In this document: piece after piece, positions 53,519 to 63,066 of the stretch | Position numbering within the stretch: the first letter of the stretch is position 1 | Layout of the letters: each line of letters starts with the position of its first letter | Source of the DNA: Leptospiraceae bacterium | Lineage (GTDB): Bacteria > Spirochaetota > Leptospiria > Leptospirales > Leptospiraceae | DNA length: 64,000 bases | Assembly: GCA_016708435.1 (NCBI GenBank) | Contig: JADJFV010000001.1 | Span: 248,001-312,000, forward strand | Direction: 5' to 3' | The notes under the pieces: model-generated | The model's input: the letters and a program-made list of their open reading frames with translations, nothing else | What the model was told of the DNA's origin: nothing | The model's database searches: none | Translations under genes and position numbers: made by a program

Positions 53519-53992
53519 TTACTCTTTAACGACTCTAAAATTGACTCTTCTATGATCTACATCTAAAGGATCTTTCTCGCTTTCCATTAGACTTTCTTCT
53601 CCCTTAGAAACAGCTATCAACTTGTTAGCTTTAAATCCTTTTTTTAATAGATAGTCATAGACATACTTGGCTCTTTTTTCACCAACTTCCATATTTTCCT
53701 GATTAGAACCAGAAGCATCTGCGTTTCCACGCACTTGTAATTTGTAACCTTCGGGCATTTTATCGTAAACACCTTTGACTATTGGTAAAAAATTTTTGTC
53801 CCATTCAGCAAGTTTTGCTTTTGATGGAGCGTTACTTCCTATTTCATACCCTGATAATCTTGCGGGTTTTAATTCTGCATTTAGTTCAGCCATTGGATCA
53901 GGCTTAGCTTGCACTGGTTCAGGAGTGGTGCTACAATTGTTTGTGAGGATAATAAGCATTATACTTAAGAATAAAAAAAATTTTACTTTCAT
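53519..53992 (-). CDS. OmpA-family lipoprotein
   Basis: A 157-residue lipoprotein (signal IMLIILTNNC, Cys20). The mature protein is mostly an OmpA-like peptidoglycan-binding domain: YKLQVRGNADASGSNQENME, VGEKRAKYVYDYLLKKG, and DHRRVNFRVV with the Asp and Arg residues that grip diaminopimelate. It tethers the membrane to the cell wall. The size and layout recall Loa22 of Leptospira, but the sequence need not be orthologous. It is divergent from opgG across about 245 bases, which must hold both promoters. Confidence 0.88.
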   Translation of the reverse strand: MKVKFFLFLSIMLIILTNNCSTTPEPVQAKPDPMAELNAELKPARLSGYEIGSNAPSKAKLAEWDKNFLPIVKGVYDKMPEGYKLQVRGNADASGSNQENMEVGEKRAKYVYDYLLKKGFKANKLIAVSKGEESLMESEKDPLDVDHRRVNFRVVKE

Positions 53993-54236
53993 TTAAATTA
54001 ACTCCAATTAAAAAATATTTTCTCCATTCAAGAAAACTAACCACTTAAATCAAGTCTTTAATAATTCTAAAATAAGTGTGTTAGATTTATACAAATTATC
54101 TCCGACATTTTTATAGAATTTCTGTAATAAAAAAACTAGGAATATTATTTTTTTTTAAGTTGTAATTCTGTTTTTAAATCAAAACATGGAACGGTCTCAT
54201 TCATTTTATTTAAATTTTCACATATAGGCGGCAAGT

Positions 54237-55814
54237 ATGGGAGTAGTAAATATAATCATGGGCTTTTTTGCTGCAATACTTATTGCAACCGGAATAAAAA
54301 AAGAAGAACCCCTCAATCCCGAAGATAGAAAACCGAAAGTTGAAATTCTAGAACAGCATAAAATTGTAGATAGAAATTTTGATTATGAAGAACTCAGAAA
54401 AAAAGCAAAAGAGTTACTGGCAAAGCCATTTAAAGAACCCAAAAAATCAATCAATAAAAGTTTAGCCGAACTCAATTATGATAAATATAAAAATATAAAG
54501 TTTCTTCCTGAAAAATCTATTTGGAGAGGAGAAGGAAATCCTTTTCAATTACAATTTCTTCACCCGGGCTATATCTATGATTACAATGTTCTTATCAATG
54601 AAGTTAGAAAGAACAAGGCATTTCCTATTTTTTATAACACTGATTATTTTGATTTCTCTGCCTTGCAACTAAAAGAGAAAGCATCAACAGAACTTGGTTT
54701 TTCTGGCTTTAAAATTCATTATCCAATCAATACCGAAGAGCATACAGATGAATTCGTAGTTTTCCAAGGTGCAAGTTATTTCAGAGCAGTTTCCCAAAAT
54801 CAATTTTATGGTCTTTCCGCAAGAGGACTTGCGACTAATACCGGTATGCCATATCCAGAAGATTTTCCTATCTTTAAAGAATTTTGGATACGTAAACCAT
54901 CGTCAGGAGATGATTCCATAAAAGTTTATGCACTAATGGACGGCAAATCGGCAGTTGGCGCGTATGAGTTTGAATTTTTTCCCGGTAAGCAAACGGAAAC
55001 GATTGTAAAGGCTGAAATTATTCTAAGAAAGGAGGTAGATCGCCTTGGTCTCGCGCCATTGACTAGCATGTATTGGTATGGAGAAAATTCAGAAGCAAAT
55101 CATCCTTCTACCTATCCTGAAGTGCATGACTCTGACGGATTACTCGTATTAAACGCAAATGATGAATGGATTTGGAGACCATTGGAAAATCCAAAGAAAC
55201 CAACTATAAATAGTTTTATTTCAGAAAATGTAAGAGGATTTGGTCTTCTTCAAAGAGATCGAGAGTTTTCCAGTTATGAAGATTCTGAAATGAAATATCA
55301 CCTTCGCCCCGGTGCGTGGATTGAGCCAAACGGGAATTGGGGAAAAGGAAGCGTTCAACTCTACAGAATGCCAACCAAAGAAGATTCGGTTGATAACATC
55401 GGAGCATTTTGGGTTCCAGAAGAAATGCCTAAAGTTGGTGAGCCTTTTTCTTTTTCGTATAAAATTTTCTGGGTAAATCAAAATCCAAATGATAAAACAA
55501 TCGCTGATGTAGTTGCGACTAGAATTAAAGCTGTTCCCAAAGAAAACGATGCATACATTTACCAAATTGATTTTAAAGGCGGTAAATTAAAAGGAATAGA
55601 AAACTCTTCCGAGCTAGAAGCCGTTGTAACAGCAACGGATTCTGCCCAAATATCCGAAATAACAATTCAAAAAATTCCGGAAACAGAGAAATGGAGATGC
55701 AGCTTTAAACTAAATTCTAAGGCTAATGGCAAATCAATCGAATTAAAAGCATTTTTAAAAAAAGGAGATTCAGTGATTACTGAATCCTGGACTTATACAC
55801 TTGAACTTCAATAG
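54237..55814 (+). CDS. opgG: Periplasmic glucan biosynthesis protein
   Basis: A 525-residue protein with a short hydrophobic export segment and the OpgG/MdoG domain: FDYEELRKKAKELLAKPF, FLPEKSIWRGEGNPFQLQFL, LGFSGFKIHYPIN, FQGASYFRAVSQNQFYGLSA and FGLLQRDREFSSYED (all characteristic). It helps build osmoregulated periplasmic glucans, adding branches to the linear backbone made by OpgH. The length is normal. The C-terminal Ig-like part is complete. A TTG-initiated unknown gene overlaps its end by 14 bases and precedes opgH. Confidence 0.95.
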   Translation: MGVVNIIMGFFAAILIATGIKKEEPLNPEDRKPKVEILEQHKIVDRNFDYEELRKKAKELLAKPFKEPKKSINKSLAELNYDKYKNIKFLPEKSIWRGEGNPFQLQFLHPGYIYDYNVLINEVRKNKAFPIFYNTDYFDFSALQLKEKASTELGFSGFKIHYPINTEEHTDEFVVFQGASYFRAVSQNQFYGLSARGLATNTGMPYPEDFPIFKEFWIRKPSSGDDSIKVYALMDGKSAVGAYEFEFFPGKQTETIVKAEIILRKEVDRLGLAPLTSMYWYGENSEANHPSTYPEVHDSDGLLVLNANDEWIWRPLENPKKPTINSFISENVRGFGLLQRDREFSSYEDSEMKYHLRPGAWIEPNGNWGKGSVQLYRMPTKEDSVDNIGAFWVPEEMPKVGEPFSFSYKIFWVNQNPNDKTIADVVATRIKAVPKENDAYIYQIDFKGGKLKGIENSSELEAVVTATDSAQISEITIQKIPETEKWRCSFKLNSKANGKSIELKAFLKKGDSVITESWTYTLELQ

Positions 55815-56283
55815 CTTATTATCAAATAAGAAAATTGAAAACCAAAAAGGAATTGAGAAAATTTATTTCAATTTGCTTGCATATGGTATTTCTGATTTCA
55901 CAGAAGCAAATAAAATTTGGGAAAAATTGAAGAAGAGTCAATCAAAATTAGATACTCGAATGAATAATTCTAGTTTAGATTTAGTAGTATACGAGTATTT
56001 GTCGCAAGAAAGTATTAATTCAAATGCGTTTGGGCCAAAACAAATATTATCTCTTATCTGCCTAGATTCTCAGAAAGATTCAGCACATGCAATGGACAGG
56101 CTAGAGAAAATTTTTCCGCAAAACTTAAATGTAAGCAGTATGACTCCGAGTCCTATTCACTTTGGACCATTAGAAGGATTTTTTTCAGATTCCAGTTCAG
56201 CAGTAGATATAAAAACTTTATTTTTAACAATTGGATTTTGGTTTTTCATTTACACTCTGATTATTTACAATTTATATTTTTAA
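55801..56283 (+). CDS. Unknown protein with C-terminal helix, between opgG and opgH
   Basis: The frame begins at TTG 55801 inside the opgG stop region and ends four bases before opgH. The 160-residue product is soluble and helical for about 130 residues (IEKIYFNLLAYGISDFTEAN, KIWEKLKKSQSKLD) and ends in a transmembrane helix (LFLTIGFWFFIYTLIIYNLYF). It has no motif I know. OpgH of E. coli is about 850 residues with an N-terminal cytoplasmic region, and the OpgH here is shorter, so this could be a detached N-terminal part. That is a hypothesis only. Overlap and spacing support real translation. Confidence 0.65.
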   Translation: MNFNSLLSNKKIENQKGIEKIYFNLLAYGISDFTEANKIWEKLKKSQSKLDTRMNNSSLDLVVYEYLSQESINSNAFGPKQILSLICLDSQKDSAHAMDRLEKIFPQNLNVSSMTPSPIHFGPLEGFFSDSSSAVDIKTLFLTIGFWFFIYTLIIYNLYF

Positions 56284-56287
56284 ACAA

Positions 56288-58384
56288 ATGAATAAAACAC
56301 CTGGATCCAAAATTTATACAGCAAGAATCGTTGCATTTTTAGCAGTTATGAATTTAATTTCTGGGTATGGAACAATTCTTTTATGGGATTATTTTTCAAT
56401 TAGAGAAATGTCTTTTTTAAAATGGAGTGTTTATTTTATCTTCTTAATTTTATTTACGAACCTTTCCTATGGCACGACAGTCTCTATTTTTGGATTCTGG
56501 AAACTAATCACTGGCGGCGATTCCTACCGAATAACAAAGAATATCCTCTCAAACAATAAATTATCATTAGAAAATATTCCAGTTGCAGTCGTAATGCCAA
56601 TCTATGGAGAAGAAGTAGATTCTGTATTCTCTAGAATTGAAACTATGTATAATTCCATTTCCCTAGAAAAAGAAAAATCTAGTTTTGATTTTTATGTTTT
56701 AAGTGATACGCAAAGTATTGAGAAGTGGGTCAAAGAGGAAACTGCATTTTTTGAACTAGTAAAAAGATTAGATGCATTTGGAAAAATTTTCTACCGAAAA
56801 AGAAAAATGAATCTGAATAAGAAAAGTGGAAATATTGCGGATTTTTGTAGAAGATGGGGAAAAAAATATAAGTATCTGATTATACTTGATGCAGATAGTC
56901 TTCTGACAGGAAAGTGCATTGTTCAACTTGCACAACTAATGGAGGAAAATCCGAGCACGGGGATTATACAAACCTCTCCCCAAATAATTATGGCAAAAAC
57001 TTTTTTTCAAAAAATTATGCAGTTCTCAAATTCTGTGCATAGTTTAATTTTTTCTGTTGGTGCAAATTTTTGGCAATTGAATAGCTCCCCTTTTTGGGGG
57101 CATAATGCTATTATTCGCTTGAAGCCATTTATGGATAATTGTGGACTCCCTGCATTACCTAAACTCGGTGCTGTCGGTGGTAGAATTTTAAGTCATGATA
57201 CAATCGAAGCTGCTCTCATTCGAAAAGCAGGTTACTCAGTTTGGTTTGCGTATGACTTGGATGGGAGTTATGAAGAGTCTCCACCCGGTGTAATAGACTC
57301 GCTAAAAAGAGATCAGAGATGGTGTCAGGGAAACTTGCAGCATTTTTGGTTTCTATTTGCTAAAGAATTAAAAATTACGAGTAGAATTCATATCCTGCTT
57401 GGTATTTTTTCTTACGTATCCTCTTTCTTGTGGTTTATTTTTATATTATGTATGGTGTTAGTTTACTTCCAAGATTTACAATTTTATCGACTTGCTCTCG
57501 GACCTGAAAAATGGAAAGATTTTTGGGGACATACCTATTTCGAAAAAGCTTTGAAGCTTCAGATTTTTTCCTTAGGAATTCTTTTCCTACCTCGAATCTT
57601 GACTTTAATTTATACTTTGGTAAAAGCGGATTACAAGAAGAATTCGCAGAATATTTTTTCCTTTCTGTTGAGTTACTTTTTAGAATTCACTTTTAGTGTC
57701 ATTCATGCACCTATTCTAATGTATATGCATAGTAAATTTATCCTACTCACTCTTATCGGTTTTAAAATCGAGTGGAAGTCACAAAACAGATACTTAGATA
57801 GCTCGTCAGCATTTAGAGAAAGTTTTAGCACTTTCTATGTATTGAGTTTACTCGGAATTCTAACAGGTGTATTTTTTTACTTCCAAATAAGTGGACTTTT
57901 TTATTGGATGATGCCCATCTGGGGAAGCTGGACATTATCCCCTTTTGCTACTTATTTGGTATCATGTAAGGATAAACAAGAAAAAATTTTTCTACAAGAA
58001 ACTAGATTTAAAACAAATACAGACGTAATTTCTCTTGAAAGAAAAACTTTATCTTCACAGGGGCTAATGGCTAACAGGAGAAATTTCAACGTTGACCCTC
58101 TATTCTTAATTTCTGTCGATCCTTATTATAACGCACTTCATTGTTATTTACAAAAGACTTCTTTGCATTTGCCTGAAAAAAAAATGAAATACGGCAATGA
58201 CTTAATGGAAAAACTTTTACTAAATGGACCCGATAGTTTAAATGCAAAAGAGCTTCGAATCATTCTATATAGCTCTTTCTTTATGAAAGCACTCTATTCT
58301 AAGTTCTGGGAATTACCCGAAACCAAATTGCATCTCTGGTGGAATGAAAACTTTATAAAATACAAACTTGGACTTCTAACCTAA
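56288..58384 (+). CDS. opgH: Glucan biosynthesis glucosyltransferase
   Basis: A 698-residue polytopic inner-membrane glucosyltransferase (family GT2) that makes the linear beta-glucan backbone from UDP-glucose and exports it. Two helices precede the catalytic domain, with VAVVMPIYGEE, the DADSLLTG motif near residue 200, the acceptor motif YDLDGSYEESPPG and DQRWCQGN near residue 343. About five more helices follow. It is shorter than the E. coli enzyme by 150 residues, mostly at the N-terminus. It converges on trkH with a six-base gap. Confidence 0.95.
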   Translation: MNKTPGSKIYTARIVAFLAVMNLISGYGTILLWDYFSIREMSFLKWSVYFIFLILFTNLSYGTTVSIFGFWKLITGGDSYRITKNILSNNKLSLENIPVAVVMPIYGEEVDSVFSRIETMYNSISLEKEKSSFDFYVLSDTQSIEKWVKEETAFFELVKRLDAFGKIFYRKRKMNLNKKSGNIADFCRRWGKKYKYLIILDADSLLTGKCIVQLAQLMEENPSTGIIQTSPQIIMAKTFFQKIMQFSNSVHSLIFSVGANFWQLNSSPFWGHNAIIRLKPFMDNCGLPALPKLGAVGGRILSHDTIEAALIRKAGYSVWFAYDLDGSYEESPPGVIDSLKRDQRWCQGNLQHFWFLFAKELKITSRIHILLGIFSYVSSFLWFIFILCMVLVYFQDLQFYRLALGPEKWKDFWGHTYFEKALKLQIFSLGILFLPRILTLIYTLVKADYKKNSQNIFSFLLSYFLEFTFSVIHAPILMYMHSKFILLTLIGFKIEWKSQNRYLDSSSAFRESFSTFYVLSLLGILTGVFFYFQISGLFYWMMPIWGSWTLSPFATYLVSCKDKQEKIFLQETRFKTNTDVISLERKTLSSQGLMANRRNFNVDPLFLISVDPYYNALHCYLQKTSLHLPEKKMKYGNDLMEKLLLNGPDSLNAKELRIILYSSFFMKALYSKFWELPETKLHLWWNENFIKYKLGLLT

Positions 58385-58390
58385 AAAAAT

Positions 58391-59965
58391 CTAACCGACT
58401 TGAATCTTTAATCCATCATCAACTTCGCCCATCTGACTAGTAACTGAGTTGCCCGTAACCGCAACTAGGACAGTAAAAATTCCTATTCGTCCTAAATACA
58501 TTAACAAGGAATAAATAACTTTTTCTAAATCTGTAATTTTGGGTGTAAAATTCAAAGTAAAGCCTACCGTCCCAAAAGCAGATATGACTTCGAAAACTAT
58601 TTCCGTTAATTGATTACTTTGAAGCAAACTTTTCGGATGAACTATAGAAAGAATAAAAATTGCGCCCATAAGTGTAGTTGTCGCTAGGAAATATAGCCTT
58701 ATACTCATTGCGACAGATCTCTTAGAAACAAGTTGCCCGAAAATTTGGACTTTACTCTGTGAGTTGATTACATTCTTTAAATATTGAAGAAAGATAACAA
58801 ACGTAGTTATCTTGATCCCTCCAGCAGTTCCTTGTGGTCCTCCTCCAATGAACATCAGACTACAAATTACAACTATCGACGAATCCATAAGTTTTGACAT
58901 ATCAAAAGTATTGAAGCCAGCCGTTCTAGACGCAATTGAGACAAACAGTGAATTGGCGAATTTAACATCCAGAGGAAGAGCACCAATAGATTTTTCATTC
59001 GTATACTCAGAAAGAAACACGGTTATCGTTCCAATACAAATTAAAACAAAACTCCCGATGAGGATAACAGTTGTTTGCACACGACTTGACTCACCGAGAA
59101 GAGATTTGTTATAAGTGGCGATTTGATTCTCTGTCCAAAAGGAAAGTCTAGTTAGAAAAAAATAAATCGGAGAAGGTTCCTCGCCACTAATTGCCTTTAT
59201 CATTAAGTGAGTCTCACACCATACTTCAAATTTGGAAGTGATTTCGTTTAATGTCTTAAGCATTAATTTTTCAATAAATATAATTACAGGAAAACCAATT
59301 CCGCCCATTAAAATTAAAAACATAATCGCATAAAGACTAGGTAGATTATACATTAAAAAACTAATGTCGTCTGTAATAGAAAATCCAGCGTTATTAAAAG
59401 CAGATATCGAAGTGAATAAAGCTAAAAAGAATCTTGATTGAACGTTAGCCGGCAGTTCATCAGGGAAAGTAAAGTATAAAACAAAGGCTCCGATTAGTTC
59501 AATTGTAATAGCAATATTAAAAATGGCAACGATGATCCTTAATACTTTTGGTTGTCCAATAGAGTCGTCGGGCGTTCTTAATTCATCAGTCGGATCAGTA
59601 TCCAAAACTTCAAACATAAATTCTTGCAGTTTTGTATTGCGCGACAAACCACGAATAACCATCACACCGATTAGAACGGTAAATACGATTATACCTAAGC
59701 CACCAGCTTGAATAAAAAACATAAGTGCTAGTTGCCCTGGAAATGAAAGTGTGCTAATTAATACTGGCGTTAAGCCTGTAACGCAAAATGCAGAGGCAGA
59801 AATGTAAAATGCATTTATGTAGGAAAGTTTTCCACCTTCTAATAAAAATAATACGAGAGAGCCGACCAAAATAGCCAGACTGAAGCTAAGACTAACTGCC
59901 CTAGCCACAGACATCGACTTAATGAAAGAAAGTAATTTAGAAATAAACCTGTTCGATTCATCCAT
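58391..59965 (-). CDS. trkH: Trk-type potassium uptake protein (TrkH/KtrB family)
   Basis: A 524-residue membrane transporter. The family's repeated pore loops are visible: SAFCVTGLTPV, SISAFNNAGFSITDDISFL, SIASRTAGFNTFDMSKL and SAFGTVGFTLNF (each with the selectivity Gly), plus MFIGGGPQGTAGGIKITTF. About ten helices are predicted. It should import K+ together with Na+ or H+. No TrkA/KtrA gene is adjacent; instead a small acidic membrane protein lies five bases upstream. The opg cluster on the other strand is also osmotic in function. Confidence 0.95.
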   Translation of the reverse strand: MDESNRFISKLLSFIKSMSVARAVSLSFSLAILVGSLVLFLLEGGKLSYINAFYISASAFCVTGLTPVLISTLSFPGQLALMFFIQAGGLGIIVFTVLIGVMVIRGLSRNTKLQEFMFEVLDTDPTDELRTPDDSIGQPKVLRIIVAIFNIAITIELIGAFVLYFTFPDELPANVQSRFFLALFTSISAFNNAGFSITDDISFLMYNLPSLYAIMFLILMGGIGFPVIIFIEKLMLKTLNEITSKFEVWCETHLMIKAISGEEPSPIYFFLTRLSFWTENQIATYNKSLLGESSRVQTTVILIGSFVLICIGTITVFLSEYTNEKSIGALPLDVKFANSLFVSIASRTAGFNTFDMSKLMDSSIVVICSLMFIGGGPQGTAGGIKITTFVIFLQYLKNVINSQSKVQIFGQLVSKRSVAMSIRLYFLATTTLMGAIFILSIVHPKSLLQSNQLTEIVFEVISAFGTVGFTLNFTPKITDLEKVIYSLLMYLGRIGIFTVLVAVTGNSVTSQMGEVDDGLKIQVG

Positions 59966-59970
59966 ACTGT

Positions 59971-60156
59971 TTAAGCATTTTCTTCGATTTCTTCATTCTC
60001 TTGCTCTTCTTCACTTCCTTCTTCATCATCGAACTCATCATCCGAATTCGATGCAAAATTTAATTCAGGATTTTTAATAGCGTTCACTTGTAAGTAAAAA
60101 GGAATAAGTTGCAAGCCGAGAAATAAAACGATAAAAGTTAAAAGAAATATTTTCAT
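59971..60156 (-). CDS. Small acidic single-helix membrane protein
   Basis: A 61-residue protein with one transmembrane segment (residues 3-24, IFLLTFIVLFLGLQLIPFYL) and a strongly acidic tail in which most of the last 22 residues are Glu or Asp. It fits exactly between yceI (six bases) and trkH (five bases). I know no family. The acidic tail might bind cations or a partner subunit; a role in Trk regulation is a guess based on position. Confidence 0.6.
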   Translation of the reverse strand: MKIFLLTFIVLFLGLQLIPFYLQVNAIKNPELNFASNSDDEFDDEEGSEEEQENEEIEENA

Positions 60157-60162
60157 AGAAGT

Positions 60163-60702
60163 CTACTTTTTTAGAGGTAGGATCACTGTAAATTCAAGAT
60201 TTGCAATATCCTCGATAGGATTCATCATACTTTGATAAACCATTCCATAATCTTTGCGATTAATCTTGATAGAACCAGAAAATTTCTCAGAATCAGTTGT
60301 GCGGATGATCGAAGCTACAAAGGAATACTCTTTAGTAATCCCTTTTAAAGTTAATTTTCCTTTTCCTTTCACTGAATCAGTTCCAGATTCTTCTAATCCA
60401 AGAATCTCAAACTCTGCTTTCGGAAATTTTTGAACATCAAAAAAATCAGGATCACGAAGATGAGTGTCTCTCATTGAGTTTCCTGTATCAATAGAAGATG
60501 TATCAATTTCGATAATTCCCAATCCAGCTTTTCTGTCTTTGACCATTATAGAAGTTTTTTTAAAAGAACCTTTTCCTAAGCCAAAACGCGTGTCTATAGA
60601 AAATTTTAATTCTACTTTTGTATCTTCCTTGGTTTGCGATAAGATAGGATTTAAAAAAACCATGCAAATTATCAAACAGAATAATGTAAATCTAGTAATC
60701 AT
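60163..60702 (-). CDS. YceI family periplasmic lipid-binding protein
   Basis: ATG 60702 is chosen because GGAG lies six bases upstream. The 179-residue product has a signal (FTLFCLIICMVFLNPILSQT) and the YceI lipocalin-like barrel: FSIDTRFGLGKGSFKKTSIM, GIIEIDTSSIDTGNSMRDTH, LRDPDFFDVQKFPKAEFE, GKLTLKGITKEYSF and DYGMVYQS. YceI proteins bind isoprenoid chains such as polyprenyl or quinone precursors in the periplasm. It heads a probable operon with the acidic small protein and trkH. Confidence 0.92.
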   Translation of the reverse strand: MITRFTLFCLIICMVFLNPILSQTKEDTKVELKFSIDTRFGLGKGSFKKTSIMVKDRKAGLGIIEIDTSSIDTGNSMRDTHLRDPDFFDVQKFPKAEFEILGLEESGTDSVKGKGKLTLKGITKEYSFVASIIRTTDSEKFSGSIKINRKDYGMVYQSMMNPIEDIANLEFTVILPLKK

Positions 60703-60761
60703 TTGAGTCTCCGTGTATTTCATAACCGTAAAATCTTAGTTTATACCATGCATAGTAAAAA

Positions 60762-62189
60762 TTAGAGAGAGCGAAAGTTAATGACAACTAACTTTCCTGT
60801 ATCAACAGATATTTTACTGAAGTTTTTCCCTCCCATAGCACGACTGGTATTTGATTTAAACTCAAAGTCATATGTTCCTGGTTCAATAAAAATTCTTCGA
60901 ATTTGAAAATTAGAAGGTAAAGTTCTCCAACAACGAAGGTCAGGTTTAATAGTAGCAGACACTCCGGCTCCGGCAATGGCTCCGGCAGCAACACCAACAA
61001 TCAAGCCTACAATACCGGCACCGTCTCCCCCTCTATCCTTTGCTTGTTTCTCTGCAGCCTTCGAAGCGGCATACGCAGCAATACCCGCTGCAACGACTTT
61101 AGTTGCAATAGACGCAACGTTCCTTGTAACAAGGCTTGTGTAATTTTCATTGAAGTTAGCAATAGCAGTTTCCGAATAATCGTTGTAAACCTTTGTGTTG
61201 GTTAGCATGACTCCATTTACATAGATATCAATTGGATTTGAACGTTGCTCTTCTCTTTTTTTGTATTCGGGAATAGGATTTTCAGCACTAGAAATCATTG
61301 CCATTACAGTTGTAACGGAAGCACCTTTGGTATCCATATTTCTCATGGCAAGGTCAACCGCTTTGTAAAGTGCTTGCTGAATTACTGGCTCATTGATCAA
61401 TTTGCCTTTTGACTCTTTCGTTGCAGTTTTACCAGATTGGTTAATAATAAGAACTTCCGCCAAATTACTATTATACGCTATTGGTTGTAAGTTTTTATTG
61501 TATGCCTTAATATAATTTTGTCCTTCTGCATACTTTGATTGATCTCTTGTATCTTTTTCTTTGACGGCTAACACGTATCTGTCTGCCAAAATATCTTTAT
61601 TGTCTGGAGCGATGTCCATGATATTTTTATAACTAACTCTCGCATCGTTAAATGAATTTAATTGTTCGGAAACGACCGCATCAATATAACGAGCAAAAAG
61701 ATTCTGTTTGTATTTTGAATCAGTCGTTTTCATATCTCTGAGTTCAAAGTCTACTTTTTTAAAATAACGCTTAGATGATTCTACATCTCCGAGCATAAGA
61801 TAATTTATAGCCATGTAAAGCTTGATTAAAACACGCTCGAAACTTTCTCCTTTGAAATTACTTTCATTATCAGAAAGCATAAAAGCAAGACCTTCTTTTG
61901 TAATGCTGGTTTGAATTTGATCAGCTATCACTTCTGCATCTTTGAATACTTTATTACTAGTTGCGTAATCCCCTTTAGTGTGAAAAATCGTTCCAGCTTC
62001 CATCAAGTAGAGTAATTCATCTTTTGCGCTAGCGTCTTTTGCTAATTCACGAACAGATGGAATTGCTGTTTCATAATCTTCCGCATAAAATGCATTTTCC
62101 GTCTTAGCGATCTTTTCAATATAATTTGTTGCGCAGTAAGAAAAAAGCGCGAATAAAAGAATAAAACTAGAATACTTGATGTATTTCAT
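60762..62189 (-). CDS. COG3014-type lipoprotein
   Basis: ATG 62189 is chosen over a TTG at 62201 because GAGGGG lies eight bases upstream. The 475-residue product has a lipobox (LFALFSYC, Cys19 or so) and a TPR-like helical first half (YLMEAGTIFHTKGDYATSNK; INYLMLGDVESSKRYFKKVD). A glycine-rich hydrophobic stretch follows (GIVGLIVGVAAGAIAGAGVS). The C-terminal part is beta-rich (RIFIEPGTYDFEFKS). The architecture matches the COG3014 lipoproteins that travel with LpoB-like genes, as here. It probably works at the outer membrane or cell wall, but the exact role is unknown. Confidence 0.8.
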   Translation of the reverse strand: MKYIKYSSFILLFALFSYCATNYIEKIAKTENAFYAEDYETAIPSVRELAKDASAKDELLYLMEAGTIFHTKGDYATSNKVFKDAEVIADQIQTSITKEGLAFMLSDNESNFKGESFERVLIKLYMAINYLMLGDVESSKRYFKKVDFELRDMKTTDSKYKQNLFARYIDAVVSEQLNSFNDARVSYKNIMDIAPDNKDILADRYVLAVKEKDTRDQSKYAEGQNYIKAYNKNLQPIAYNSNLAEVLIINQSGKTATKESKGKLINEPVIQQALYKAVDLAMRNMDTKGASVTTVMAMISSAENPIPEYKKREEQRSNPIDIYVNGVMLTNTKVYNDYSETAIANFNENYTSLVTRNVASIATKVVAAGIAAYAASKAAEKQAKDRGGDGAGIVGLIVGVAAGAIAGAGVSATIKPDLRCWRTLPSNFQIRRIFIEPGTYDFEFKSNTSRAMGGKNFSKISVDTGKLVVINFRSL

Positions 62190-62213
62190 TTTACCAACCA
62201 ACCCCTCTGTTAC

Positions 62214-62762
62214 TCACAGCTTGTTTACGGTAAGTCTTTTTATTACTGAAAGCGACTTCCCTGTCTCAATACTCAAAAGTTCTACATTCAAGACTTGCTC
62301 TACAATTTTATCACCACCACTTCGAAACATATTTTCATCTATAGATGTTCTTATAAAGTAATTAGGCGATTTGAGATTAGCCGCAGAAAGATCAGTTCCT
62401 AATTGCTGGCTGAGTTTAATCTCTTTTAGCTGCTCTGCTCTTTTGTCTGTGCGGATCGTTAAAATCTTTCCAGAAAGCATAGTAGCGACTAACGTATTTT
62501 CAAATACCTCTGTTGGAATTTGTTCAGACGTATCATTCTTAGTCTGAAGAATTGCAAGGGCAACGCCTTTAGGGCTTGGGTTCTTCTTAAAATGAACAAT
62601 GACATCTTTGCCGATTTTGACGGCAGCAATTTCCAATTCTTGGCGAGTCAGTCCACCGCTATCACTAACACGGTCTTCCGTTTCATCCAGTCTTTGCCCA
62701 CCGGATGCACAATTCTGCAAAAAGAAAAAAGAAATAGTTAAGATAAATAAGATTCGTAACAT
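62214..62762 (-). CDS. LpoB-like penicillin-binding protein activator lipoprotein
   Basis: A 182-residue lipoprotein (signal FILTISFFFLQNC, Cys18). The mature domain matches the LpoB family: SGGLTRQELEIAAVKIGKDV, ALAILQTKNDTSEQIPTEVF, then SPNYFIRTSID and a final LSVIKRLTVNKL. In E. coli LpoB crosses the periplasm to activate PBP1B. The short, structured domain and the COG3014 partner gene support a role in peptidoglycan synthesis. It is first in a two-gene operon. Confidence 0.82.
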   Translation of the reverse strand: MLRILFILTISFFFLQNCASGGQRLDETEDRVSDSGGLTRQELEIAAVKIGKDVIVHFKKNPSPKGVALAILQTKNDTSEQIPTEVFENTLVATMLSGKILTIRTDKRAEQLKEIKLSQQLGTDLSAANLKSPNYFIRTSIDENMFRSGGDKIVEQVLNVELLSIETGKSLSVIKRLTVNKL

Positions 62763-63066
62763 GAATTACTCCAAAGTTATTTTTTGCCTTTTTATAAAAA
62801 GAATCAATCTAAACGAAATCACCTTTTTTGTAAGCAAGTGAAATTATATTTACATGTTATAGGATTTTATCAACATTTTATTTTTGTATAGAACGGTTTT
62901 AATTTAATCTTCCAACACAGTAATTTCCTTGAAAATCTGACAATATGCCTAAACCATATTGATTTTAGTTATGAGCCTACATATGTAAGTTCTAAATTCA
63001 CTGACTTGCCAATCCAAATACAGAGTGCAAAATTCTTATTTGATTATTCTGCATACGGTGAGTTAT
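62763..63066. other. Intergenic region upstream of the lpoB-like gene
   Basis: 304 bases between the lpoB-like start and the histidine kinase stop. It must hold the lpoB promoter. An open frame without a start codon on the plus strand (from about 62895) reads NHIDFSYEPTYVSSKF and DLPIQIQSAKFLFDYS before running into kinase antisense; I could not assign it to a gene. Confidence 0.5.
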
